DNA of 12,631 nt from Candidatus Sumerlaeota bacterium. Lineage in GTDB: Bacteria; Sumerlaeota; T1SED10-198M. Below are positions 1-6,265 of the stretch, piece by piece. The notes beneath the pieces were generated by a model that worked only from the letters and a program-made list of their open reading frames with translations, was not told the origin of the DNA and made no database searches. A program made the position numbers and the translations under genes. Where the stretch lies: the NCBI GenBank assembly GCA_003554345.1, contig PWGE01000345.1, forward strand, positions 1 to 12,631. The letters run 5' to 3'. Position 1 is the first letter of the stretch. Every line of letters starts with the position of its first letter.

Positions 1-635
1 CAGAAGAATTTTTGATTGAAGAACTGGGAAGAATACCTGGTTCATGGCTTACTGTTGGTGCTTTTTTCGGGGGGATCCTTCTTTCTGCTTTGATTGATAA
101 AATGGTGCCTGCTTCGGATAATCCACATGAGGTACACTTTGTGGAAGAAATTGATGAGATTACCGAAAAAGAGTTGAAAAGGAAAAAGCTTCATCGTACA
201 GGTCTTTTTACTGCTCTTGGAATAACCCTGCATAATTTTCCGGAGGGACTTGTTACCTTTATGGCTGCCATGCATGATCCGGCACTGGGTGTTGCCATTG
301 CTGTTGCTATTGCTATCCATAATATTCCGGAAGGCATTGCAGTATCCATTCCCATTTATTATGCCACAGGTAGTCGGAAAAAAGCTTTTAAGTATTCGTT
401 GCTGTCAGGCCTGGCAGAACCGCTCGGTGCCCTGGTGGGGTTTGTTCTGCTTTATCCGTTTCTTACTGATACCCTGTATGGTGTGGTGTTTGGAGCGGTA
501 GCGGGCATCATGGTGTATATCTCTTTCGATGAACTTTTGCCAACCGCTCACGAATATGGAAAGCATCATCTTGCCATAACCGGATTGATTGCCGGTATGA
601 TGGTTATGGCAATCAGTCTCCTCTTATTTTTATGA
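1..635 (+). CDS. zupT: ZIP-family metal transporter, ZupT-like (5' partial)
   Basis: Inner-membrane ZIP permease that takes up Zn2+ and probably other divalent metals such as Fe2+ or Mn2+. Two family-defining metal-site motifs are visible. Numbering from an in-frame TTG at 12, HNFPEG is at residues 74-79 and HNIPEG at 103-108, followed by the ZupT-typical ATGSRKKAF and SGLAEPLGAL stretches. A charged, His-containing loop (about residues 36-62) precedes the motif helices. The reading frame stays open to the window edge (Glu-Glu-Phe before the TTG). The visible 207 residues compare with roughly 260-270 in ZupT proteins. I therefore read the gene as truncated by the window, missing its first one to two membrane helices, rather than as starting at TTG 12. 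It stops at TGA 633-635, before the regulatory region of the next operon. Substrate specificity cannot be read from sequence. Confidence 0.9.
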   Translation, partial: EEFLIEELGRIPGSWLTVGAFFGGILLSALIDKMVPASDNPHEVHFVEEIDEITEKELKRKKLHRTGLFTALGITLHNFPEGLVTFMAAMHDPALGVAIAVAIAIHNIPEGIAVSIPIYYATGSRKKAFKYSLLSGLAEPLGALVGFVLLYPFLTDTLYGVVFGAVAGIMVYISFDELLPTAHEYGKHHLAITGLIAGMMVMAISLLLFL

Positions 636-638
636 GGA

Positions 639-685
639 ACTCAATAATACCATCCCCCCTTGCTTGACATAGGGCATTATTGAGT
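639..685. repeat. 10-bp perfect inverted repeat around the -35 region
   Basis: The arms ACTCAATAAT (639-648) and ATTATTGAGT (676-685) are exact reverse complements with a 27-nt centre, inside which CCCT (657-660) can pair with AGGG (671-674). As RNA it could form a hairpin at the 3' end of the zupT message. No T-tract follows, so it is a poor rho-independent terminator. As DNA it brackets a TTGACA -35 hexamer, and its right arm overlaps the second -35, so an operator role is also possible. Confidence 0.6.
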
Positions 686-691
686 GATAAT
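664..691 (+). promoter_or_regulatory. Candidate sigma-70-type promoter P1 for the CNNM operon
   Basis: TTGACA (664-669, a consensus -35) is followed after 16 bp by GATAAT (686-691, five of six matches to the -10 consensus). Transcription would begin near 698, giving a leader of about 38 nt before the proposed TTG start at 736. The -10 lies inside the Fur-like box at 685-699, so a bound repressor would block it. Confidence 0.55.
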
Positions 692-708
692 GATTAGCAA
701 CTTATAAT
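680..708 (+). promoter_or_regulatory. Candidate sigma-70-type promoter P2 for the CNNM operon
   Basis: TTGAGT (680-685) and a perfect TATAAT (703-708) are separated by the optimal 17 bp. Transcription would begin near 715, just before the ribosome-binding site at 718-724. The Fur-like box (685-699) sits almost entirely in the spacer, a classical repressor position. P1 and P2 overlap, and either or both may be used. Confidence 0.5.
685..699. promoter_or_regulatory. Fur-like operator (7-1-7 box)
   Basis: TGATAATGATTAGCA matches the 7-1-7 Fur consensus TGATAATNATTATCA at 13 of the 14 specified bases; the one mismatch is G at 697. It fits the Fur form better than the published PerR (TTATAAT half-sites) or Zur (TCGTAAT half-sites) forms. 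It overlaps the -10 of P1 and fills the spacer of P2. The operon lies next to a ZIP transporter gene and encodes CNNM proteins, which suits metal-responsive control. The identity of the regulator is inferred. Confidence 0.55.
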
Positions 709-717
709 CTATTGCTC

Positions 718-724
718 AGAGGTG
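718..724 (+). promoter_or_regulatory. Ribosome-binding site setting the first CNNM start
   Basis: AGAGGTG lies 11 nt upstream of TTG 736. The frame is also open from an earlier TTG at 712, but that codon has no Shine-Dalgarno sequence and precedes the predicted P2 transcription start (about 715). TTG 736 (or CTG 733) is therefore preferred. Confidence 0.45.
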
Positions 725-735
725 CAAAAGGGCTG

Positions 736-2037
736 TTGGACGCAAGTAATCTATCGCAAATTGCTATAATATTTCTGGCGCTGTTTCTATCTGCCTTTTT
801 TTCCGGGACAGAAACCGCTCTCTTTTCCCTTCCCAGGCTTCGTCTTCAAACCCTGATGAAGACCCATCACCATGGGAAGTTTTTTTCTCTTCTTTTCCAC
901 TCTCCCCGCAGACTTCTTATCTCTATTTTGATCTCAAATATGCTGGTCAATATATTTTCTTCAACTCTGGCAGAACCTTTTCTGAAAGAAATATTCGGTC
1001 TTCATTTTGGCTATTTCAGGGTAGAGATTGTCGCCATTGTATTGATGACCTTTACCATTTTGATTATCGGTGAAATATTACCAAAAGCTATTGCTATAAA
1101 GAAGAATGAGAGAATAGCCGTGGTGGTGGCTCCCTATATATGGTTTTTTTATAAAATTGTTGCACCGGTTAGGACACTGGTGGAAGGGGTTTCAGATTCC
1201 TTTATTCAGCTGGTAGAAAAAAAATGGCCCTGGTTAAAAAAGCCGGGATCTACCAAGGAAGAACTGGCACATTTTATAGATACAGCTATTGAGCAGGGGA
1301 TACTGAATGAAACAGAACAGGAGTTTTTGGATGGTTTCATTGATCTTGTCGAAAAAAGAGTGCGGGAAATAATGACCCCTCGTGATGAAATGGATGCCTT
1401 GAACTGGGAGATGTCCCTGCAGGAGGTGCGGTCTTTTCTTAAAAAAACCCCCCATTCCCGTATTCCTGTTTATAAAGAAGATAAGGATAATATTGCCGGT
1501 ATACTTTACGTGAAGGATTTTTTGACAACGCGCTTTAAAGAGGTTTCTGATTTTGATTGGCGATCAATTTTGCGACACCCTTATTTTATTCCGGAATCTA
1601 AAAATGCTTATCAGCTTTTTAAGAACTTTAAAGAAAAACGTATCCATATTTCCATTGTTGTGGATGAGTATGGGTCGGTAAGTGGCTTGATTACCCTGGA
1701 AGATATTTTAAGAGAACTGATAGCTCTTCCGTCCGAGGAAGGAGGCAAAGACTGGAAACTAAAGAAGGTGGCAGATAATACATATATATTATCTGCCCGT
1801 TATCCGCTGGAAGATTTTGCTGAGTTGTTCAAGATTAATGTTGAGGATACAGAGAGTGTAACGGTAGGGGGATTTCTTTTGGAAATCCTTGGGCGCCTGC
1901 CCCGTCAAAATGAGACTATTAAATGGAAGGGTTTCCGGTTTGTGGTTGTAGAAGCTGATACGAAAAAAATACGGAAAATAAAAGTCACCTACCAACCTGA
2001 GACAGATGTATCAGCTGGAGGAAAGAACAAGGACTGA
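736..2037 (+). CDS. CNNM/CBS-domain membrane protein, CorC/HlyC (TlyC) family
   Basis: Predicted 433-residue integral membrane protein of the CNNM (DUF21) family, which includes Mg2+/Co2+ exporters and proteins historically annotated as hemolysins. Order of parts: CNNM membrane domain (about residues 5-185), starting with FFSGTETALFS (21-31) and carrying the canonical GEILPK motif at 112-117; tandem CBS pair (about 205-330), with MTPRDE, SRIPVY and VVDEYGSVSGLITLEDIL, expected to bind adenine nucleotide and gate transport; C-terminal CorC_HlyC domain (about 340-420). Length is typical of the family. The TTG start is chosen for its ribosome-binding site; an in-frame TTG at 712 would add eight residues. 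It is the first gene of the long operon behind the Fur-like operator, and a paralogue begins 5 nt after its stop. The transported ion is not determined; Mg2+ export is the family default. Confidence 0.9.
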   Translation: MDASNLSQIAIIFLALFLSAFFSGTETALFSLPRLRLQTLMKTHHHGKFFSLLFHSPRRLLISILISNMLVNIFSSTLAEPFLKEIFGLHFGYFRVEIVAIVLMTFTILIIGEILPKAIAIKKNERIAVVVAPYIWFFYKIVAPVRTLVEGVSDSFIQLVEKKWPWLKKPGSTKEELAHFIDTAIEQGILNETEQEFLDGFIDLVEKRVREIMTPRDEMDALNWEMSLQEVRSFLKKTPHSRIPVYKEDKDNIAGILYVKDFLTTRFKEVSDFDWRSILRHPYFIPESKNAYQLFKNFKEKRIHISIVVDEYGSVSGLITLEDILRELIALPSEEGGKDWKLKKVADNTYILSARYPLEDFAELFKINVEDTESVTVGGFLLEILGRLPRQNETIKWKGFRFVVVEADTKKIRKIKVTYQPETDVSAGGKNKD

Positions 2038-2042
2038 TTGCT

Positions 2043-3305
2043 ATGACATTATTTCTTATAGTGCTGAGTACTATCTTTTTTCTTTTCTGTCACTTTCTCT
2101 TTTCCGGTTCGGAAATGAGTATCATTTCCTGTGAACGGATGCGGATGCAGATTCTTGCTAAAAAAGGGAACCGGGGTGCCAGGTTGGTGCTGTATTTTCT
2201 CGACCATCCCAATATTTTGTTCAGTATTACTCTTGTTGGTGTGAATCTCTCCATGGTGGCTAATTCAACTATTCTGACTTCTTACCTGGGGTATTTATTG
2301 CGGGATTATGAAGTCAGGCGCATATTGGGAACTGAGCCTCAATCGTTGCTGGCTCTTATTATTCTCTGGCCGCTGGTATTGGTTTTTAGCGAGGTTATTC
2401 CCATGGGTACTTTTCGTCATTTTGCTGATGCTTTAGCACCTCTCATGGCACGGTTCCTTCAGGTGGCATACTATCTCCTTTATCCCTTTACCAAGCTTTC
2501 TTCCCTTATCATCAGTAGTGTTTATAAGGTGTTGAAAATTGAAAAAAAAGACCGTCGTTTACAGATAAGCCGGGAAGAATTACGCACCCTGCTTGCCCGT
2601 GATAAGAGCGTTTTATCCCGGGAAGAAAAAAATATGATCGAACATTTGTTTCATTTTGAAAAAATTACTGTGGAAGATGCCATGGTACCACTTATTAACG
2701 TTACAATGATCTCATCAGACAAAAGCATTCGTGATATTTTTAAAATCGTTGATAAGTACGGATTTTCCCGGGTACCTATTTATGATGGACGGGTTGATAA
2801 TGTTGTGGGTCTGGTAAAGGTTACGAATTTATTAGAGGTAGAAGAAAATACGCCGGTCATGAAATACCGGGAAAAATGTTTTTTTGTTCCTGAAACTGCC
2901 CGTGCCCAACATGTGTTGAGTGAAATGCGGAATAATAATGTTCAAATGGCAATTGTCGTAGATGAGTTTGGTGGGGTACAGGGAATTGTTACCGTGGAAG
3001 ATATTCTGGAAGAAATCCTCGGGGAGATAGAGGATGAATACGACCAGCCTGAACGGGGTGTAAGAATTATTAATGAAAATCAGATTATTGTAGACGGCAA
3101 TACAGAGTTGAAAACGCTTTGTGAAGAATATGAGTTGGATATTCAGGCTGAAGATGTAGAAACAATTGCCGGTTTTCTTCTCTCTTTACTGGGCTATATT
3201 CCCCAAAAAGGGATGGTTTTAAAATATAAAAATTATCTGTTTACTGTTCTTGAATGTACGGATAGAAAAATCAAACAAGTAGAGATTCGAACAATAAATG
3301 ATTAA
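2043..3305 (+). CDS. Second CNNM/CBS-domain membrane protein with a divergent transport motif
   Basis: A 420-residue paralogue of the preceding gene with the same architecture: CNNM/DUF21 membrane domain (about 1-165) opening with FLFSGSEMSIIS; a CBS pair (about 200-330) with FSRVPIY and VVDEFGGVQGIVTVEDIL; and a CorC_HlyC domain (about 338-415). The conserved GE-x-x-PK motif of the membrane domain is altered. At 116-121 it reads SEVIPM, so both the Gly before Glu and the Lys after Pro are lost. The CBS entry motif usually written MTPR is MVPL at 214-217. It may transport a different ion, act as a regulatory partner of the first CNNM, or form a heterodimer with it (CNNM proteins are dimeric). 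The start has AAGGA at 2029-2033, 9 nt upstream. Its 3' end overlaps the radical SAM gene by 8 nt. Confidence 0.9.
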   Translation: MTLFLIVLSTIFFLFCHFLFSGSEMSIISCERMRMQILAKKGNRGARLVLYFLDHPNILFSITLVGVNLSMVANSTILTSYLGYLLRDYEVRRILGTEPQSLLALIILWPLVLVFSEVIPMGTFRHFADALAPLMARFLQVAYYLLYPFTKLSSLIISSVYKVLKIEKKDRRLQISREELRTLLARDKSVLSREEKNMIEHLFHFEKITVEDAMVPLINVTMISSDKSIRDIFKIVDKYGFSRVPIYDGRVDNVVGLVKVTNLLEVEENTPVMKYREKCFFVPETARAQHVLSEMRNNNVQMAIVVDEFGGVQGIVTVEDILEEILGEIEDEYDQPERGVRIINENQIIVDGNTELKTLCEEYELDIQAEDVETIAGFLLSLLGYIPQKGMVLKYKNYLFTVLECTDRKIKQVEIRTIND

Positions 3306-4752
3306 TAGCTCTTTTTTACGGCCTCAAAAGGTGCTTCTGGCAGTTCCGCCAACAGGCTTATATATAAGGGAAGACCGTTGCCAAACCCCTATCGACAAGC
3401 TTAAAACAGTAGCTCCCCGCCCTCCTGTAGATTTGTTGTATATTGCCGCTGTTCTGAGGCAGGCTGGTGTTTCATGCGAGATTAAAGATTATCCTGTTCA
3501 AAACAAGACCCAAAAAGATTTTGAGGATGATATCAGGAAGATTGAGCCAGACTGGGTTGTAGTGAGTATCACCACCCCGGGATTGGAAGAGGATTTGCAG
3601 TTGATAGATTCTCTCAAACAAAAGTTTCCGGGTGTTCATTTTATTGCTAAAGGTGCCCATTTTAACGCTTACCAGCTTGACAGGGAGACCCTTAAACAAT
3701 GTCCGGCTCTTTCTGCCGTCACTCGTGGTGAATATGAGGATGTCTTTCGCCGCTGGGTGGAAGCAGAAGATCCCGGGGATATTCCGGGACTTACCTTTCG
3801 CCAGGGTGAGGAAATCAGGAAAAATCCAGGAACAGGAAAAGTGGAAGACCTTGACACGCTTCCTTTTCCTGCCAGGGATTTAATAAATAATGCGCTATAT
3901 TGCAGGCCTGATACCGGTGAACCTCAAACGACCATTGTTACCTCCCGGGGGTGTCCCTATTATTGTAATTTTTGCCTTACTCACCTGGTTTCGGGAAAAA
4001 AGGTGCGCTTGCGCAGCCCTCGTCGTATAGTGGATGAGATCATAGAATGTCGCGATGTGTATAATATTCATAATTTCCTGTTTCGCTCTGATACCTTTAC
4101 TATAAATAAAAAGTGGTTGAAAGAATTATGTGGTTTGCTCCAGGAAGAATGCCCTGATATTAAGTGGGCATGTAATAGCCGGGTGGATCTTTTTACTCCT
4201 GAGGTTGCCAGTTTATTGAAAGAATCCGGATGCTGGCTGGTGGCTTTCGGAGTAGAAAGCGGAGACCAGGAGATGCTTGATTCTGTTGGAAAAGATGCTA
4301 CTATCCAGCAGGCGTTTCGTGCTATGAGGATCTGTAAAAAGACAGGGTTGATGAGTAGTGTGTATCTTCTCCTTGGTTTACCTGAAGAAACACCTCAGAG
4401 TTTTCGCAAAACTTTGAAAATGCTTAAAAAGCTCGACCCTGACTTTGTTGAGTTTTTTTATACCTATCCTTTTCCCGGCAGTCGCCTTTATAAGAAGCTG
4501 GTTGATGAAGGTCTTCTGAAAAAAGGGGAGTTTCCCCGGTCTGCTTATTCGGAACCGGCTTTTGCAACCCCCCATTTTACAATTCACGAACTTAAAAAAC
4601 AGCGTTTTCGCCTATGGAGAAGCTTTTATCTTCGTCCTTCTTATATTATGAAAGTTTTCCGGCGAAATATCAGTCGGCCACGTGTTCTAAAAAATTATAT
4701 TCTTCACGGACTGGCACAACTCAAAGCCTTTTTAAAAAAGGAGCAATTATGA
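3298..4752 (+). CDS. B12-binding-type radical SAM enzyme, substrate unknown
   Basis: A 484-residue protein with two recognisable parts. The N-terminal region (about 10-165) has the Rossmann-like layout of cobalamin-binding domains, including RPPVDLLYIAAVLRQAG and EPDWVVVSITTPG. It lacks the DxHxxG histidine ligand (EIKDYPVQN occupies that place), as is common in class B B12-binding radical SAM proteins. The radical SAM domain (about 212-430) carries TSRGCPYYCNFC, so the CxxxCxxC cluster ligands are Cys219, Cys223 and Cys226; FGVESGDQEML and LLGLPEETPQSF are typical later strands. A basic tail of about 50 residues follows. Members catalyse methylations, cyclisations and other radical reactions, and the substrate cannot be inferred here. 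The start overlaps the upstream gene and has only a weak ribosome-binding site, suggesting translational coupling. Its stop overlaps the pyrR start in ATGA. Confidence 0.85.
   Translation: MINSSFLRPQKVLLAVPPTGLYIREDRCQTPIDKLKTVAPRPPVDLLYIAAVLRQAGVSCEIKDYPVQNKTQKDFEDDIRKIEPDWVVVSITTPGLEEDLQLIDSLKQKFPGVHFIAKGAHFNAYQLDRETLKQCPALSAVTRGEYEDVFRRWVEAEDPGDIPGLTFRQGEEIRKNPGTGKVEDLDTLPFPARDLINNALYCRPDTGEPQTTIVTSRGCPYYCNFCLTHLVSGKKVRLRSPRRIVDEIIECRDVYNIHNFLFRSDTFTINKKWLKELCGLLQEECPDIKWACNSRVDLFTPEVASLLKESGCWLVAFGVESGDQEMLDSVGKDATIQQAFRAMRICKKTGLMSSVYLLLGLPEETPQSFRKTLKMLKKLDPDFVEFFYTYPFPGSRLYKKLVDEGLLKKGEFPRSAYSEPAFATPHFTIHELKKQRFRLWRSFYLRPSYIMKVFRRNISRPRVLKNYILHGLAQLKAFLKKEQL
4738..4743 (+). promoter_or_regulatory. 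Ribosome-binding site fixing the pyrR start
   Basis: AAGGAG lies 5 nt before ATG 4749. The same frame is open from an ATG at 4614, which would add 45 residues unlike any PyrR and lies deep inside the radical SAM gene. This site, and the ATGA overlap with the upstream stop codon, decide the start. Confidence 0.75.
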
Positions 4753-5339
4753 ATAATTCTACCGAAAGGAATGTTTTGCAGGAACAAGAGGTCCAGAATA
4801 TTTGCCAGAAAATGGCGGAAGAAATATTTGATAAATACGGAAAAGATGAACCTTTAGCAGTGGTAGGGATTTACACCCGTGGTGCATATCTGGCTCGTCG
4901 TATTCATGAATATCTTGAGGAAATGACGCTTACACGCATTCCCCTGGGATATTTGGATATTAATCTTTATCGTGATGACCTCACTACCTTACGTGAACAG
5001 CCGGTTATTCGGAGTACAGATCTTCCTTTTGCAGTAGCCGGTCAGCGTATAGTATTGGTTGATGATGTCATATTTACCGGTCGAACAGTCAGAGCTGCTC
5101 TGGAAGCTCTGCTTGACTTTGGAAGACCGGCGGCGGTGTTCCTGGCTGTTATGGTAGACAGGGGATGGCGCGAATATCCTATCCAGCCGGATGTTATCGG
5201 AATGACATTGCAGACCACTCTAAAGGAAAGCGTAGAACTGAAGTTGCGGGAAGTTGATGATCGTGACGTTCTATTGATTAAAAAGATACCTGGAAACAGA
5301 TACGAGGATGAGAACAGAGAGGGAGGGAGCAGGAAATGA
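4749..5339 (+). CDS. pyrR: PyrR: pyr operon RNA-binding regulator / uracil phosphoribosyltransferase
   Basis: A 196-residue type I phosphoribosyltransferase-fold protein. The PRPP-binding loop VDDVIFTGRT is at residues 104-113, close to the VDDVLYTGRT of Bacillus PyrR. Other family matches include GIYTRGAYLARR (40-51), INLYRDDL (71-78), LPFAVAGQ and MVDRGWREYPI. The C-terminus runs about 15 residues beyond the usual length of roughly 180 with a charged tail. In the family, PyrR senses UMP/UTP against PRPP and binds pyr mRNA to promote attenuation or block translation; many also convert uracil plus PRPP to UMP. It is first of the pyrimidine block and couples through ATGA overlaps to the genes on both sides. 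No canonical PyrR binding loop or terminator was seen ahead of it, which would have to lie inside the radical SAM gene. Confidence 0.93.
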   Translation: MNNSTERNVLQEQEVQNICQKMAEEIFDKYGKDEPLAVVGIYTRGAYLARRIHEYLEEMTLTRIPLGYLDINLYRDDLTTLREQPVIRSTDLPFAVAGQRIVLVDDVIFTGRTVRAALEALLDFGRPAAVFLAVMVDRGWREYPIQPDVIGMTLQTTLKESVELKLREVDDRDVLLIKKIPGNRYEDENREGGSRK

Positions 5340-6265
5340 ATTTTTCCAGAAAGCATCTCCTGAGCCTGGAAGAACTCCGGGCTGATGAAATACGAAATAT
5401 TCTGGATAATGCAAAGGGTTTTAAAAGTATACTTACTCGTTCTGTTAAAAAAGTGCCTGCTCTGCGCGGGAAAACAGTAGTAACCCTTTTTTATGAGCCT
5501 TCTACCCGTACCCGCCTTTCTTTTGAACTGGCGGCTAAGAGATTGAGTGCTGATGTTATAAATTTTTCCGTTTCTACAAGCAGTGTCAAGAAAGGGGAGT
5601 CGCTCCTTGATACTATTCGTACTATTGAAGCGCTTTCTTCAGATATTATTGTTCTTCGTCATGGAGATGTGGGTATACCCCATTTACTCAGTTCTAATGT
5701 GCGCTCTTCCCTGGTCAATGCGGGGGATGGGGCGCATGAACATCCCACGCAGGGTCTGCTGGATATTTTTACCATATGGGAAAGAAAGGAACGTGTTGAA
5801 GGTTTGAAAGTGGTGATTGTGGGAGATATCACCCACAGCAGGGTGGCTCGTTCTAATATCTGGGGGCTTATTAAATTAGGAGCGGATGTGACGGTTTGTG
5901 GCCCGCCGACGCTTCTTTCTCCGGAATTTGCTGCTATGGGGGTGCATACTTCTCACTATCTTGATGAAGCCCTGCAGGATGCTGATGTGGTGAATGTGTT
6001 GCGGATTCAGAAAGAACGGATGGAAGATAATCTTCTACCAAGTATACGGGAATATAAACAACTATACGGAGTGACTGAAGAACGACTGCAAAAAGCCAGA
6101 CCTGATGTGCTGGTGCTGCATCCTGGTCCTACCAACAGGGGTATCGAACTCTCCGCAGAGGTTCAGGATGGAAGCAAATCCGCTATTCTCTGCCAGGTAA
6201 CAAACGGAGTGGCTATTCGGATGGCGGTACTCTATCTTCTGGGAACGGGGGAAAAACAATTATGA
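5336..6265 (+). CDS. pyrB: Aspartate carbamoyltransferase catalytic subunit
   Basis: A 309-residue cytosolic enzyme that condenses carbamoyl phosphate with aspartate to N-carbamoylaspartate, the committed step of pyrimidine synthesis. Visible motifs: STRTR carbamoyl-phosphate loop (residues 56-60) in FYEPSTRTRLSFE; the 80s-loop KKGES (85-89) supplied by a neighbouring subunit; HPTQGLLD (136-143); HSRVARSN (167-174); and HPGPTNRG (262-269). Length is normal for a stand-alone catalytic chain. No pyrI regulatory subunit gene lies beside it, so the enzyme is probably a catalytic trimer of the Bacillus type without that form of allostery. The start overlaps the pyrR stop in ATGA, with a GGGAGGGAG Shine-Dalgarno region. 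The stop overlaps the pyrC start by 4 nt. Confidence 0.96.
   Translation: MNFSRKHLLSLEELRADEIRNILDNAKGFKSILTRSVKKVPALRGKTVVTLFYEPSTRTRLSFELAAKRLSADVINFSVSTSSVKKGESLLDTIRTIEALSSDIIVLRHGDVGIPHLLSSNVRSSLVNAGDGAHEHPTQGLLDIFTIWERKERVEGLKVVIVGDITHSRVARSNIWGLIKLGADVTVCGPPTLLSPEFAAMGVHTSHYLDEALQDADVVNVLRIQKERMEDNLLPSIREYKQLYGVTEERLQKARPDVLVLHPGPTNRGIELSAEVQDGSKSAILCQVTNGVAIRMAVLYLLGTGEKQL

Noticed and set aside
712-735. TTG 712 as the start of the first CNNM gene
   Set aside because: No Shine-Dalgarno sequence precedes it, and it lies upstream of the transcription start predicted for promoter P2.
1441-1453. A7C6 tract in the first CNNM gene as a frameshift site
   Set aside because: The frame continues intact through the CBS domains and no downstream alternative frame encodes anything meaningful. 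No stimulatory structure was evident.
4614-4748. N-terminal extension of pyrR by 45 residues from ATG 4614
   Set aside because: It lies inside the radical SAM gene, resembles no PyrR sequence, and ATG 4749 has a strong ribosome-binding site and an ATGA overlap.
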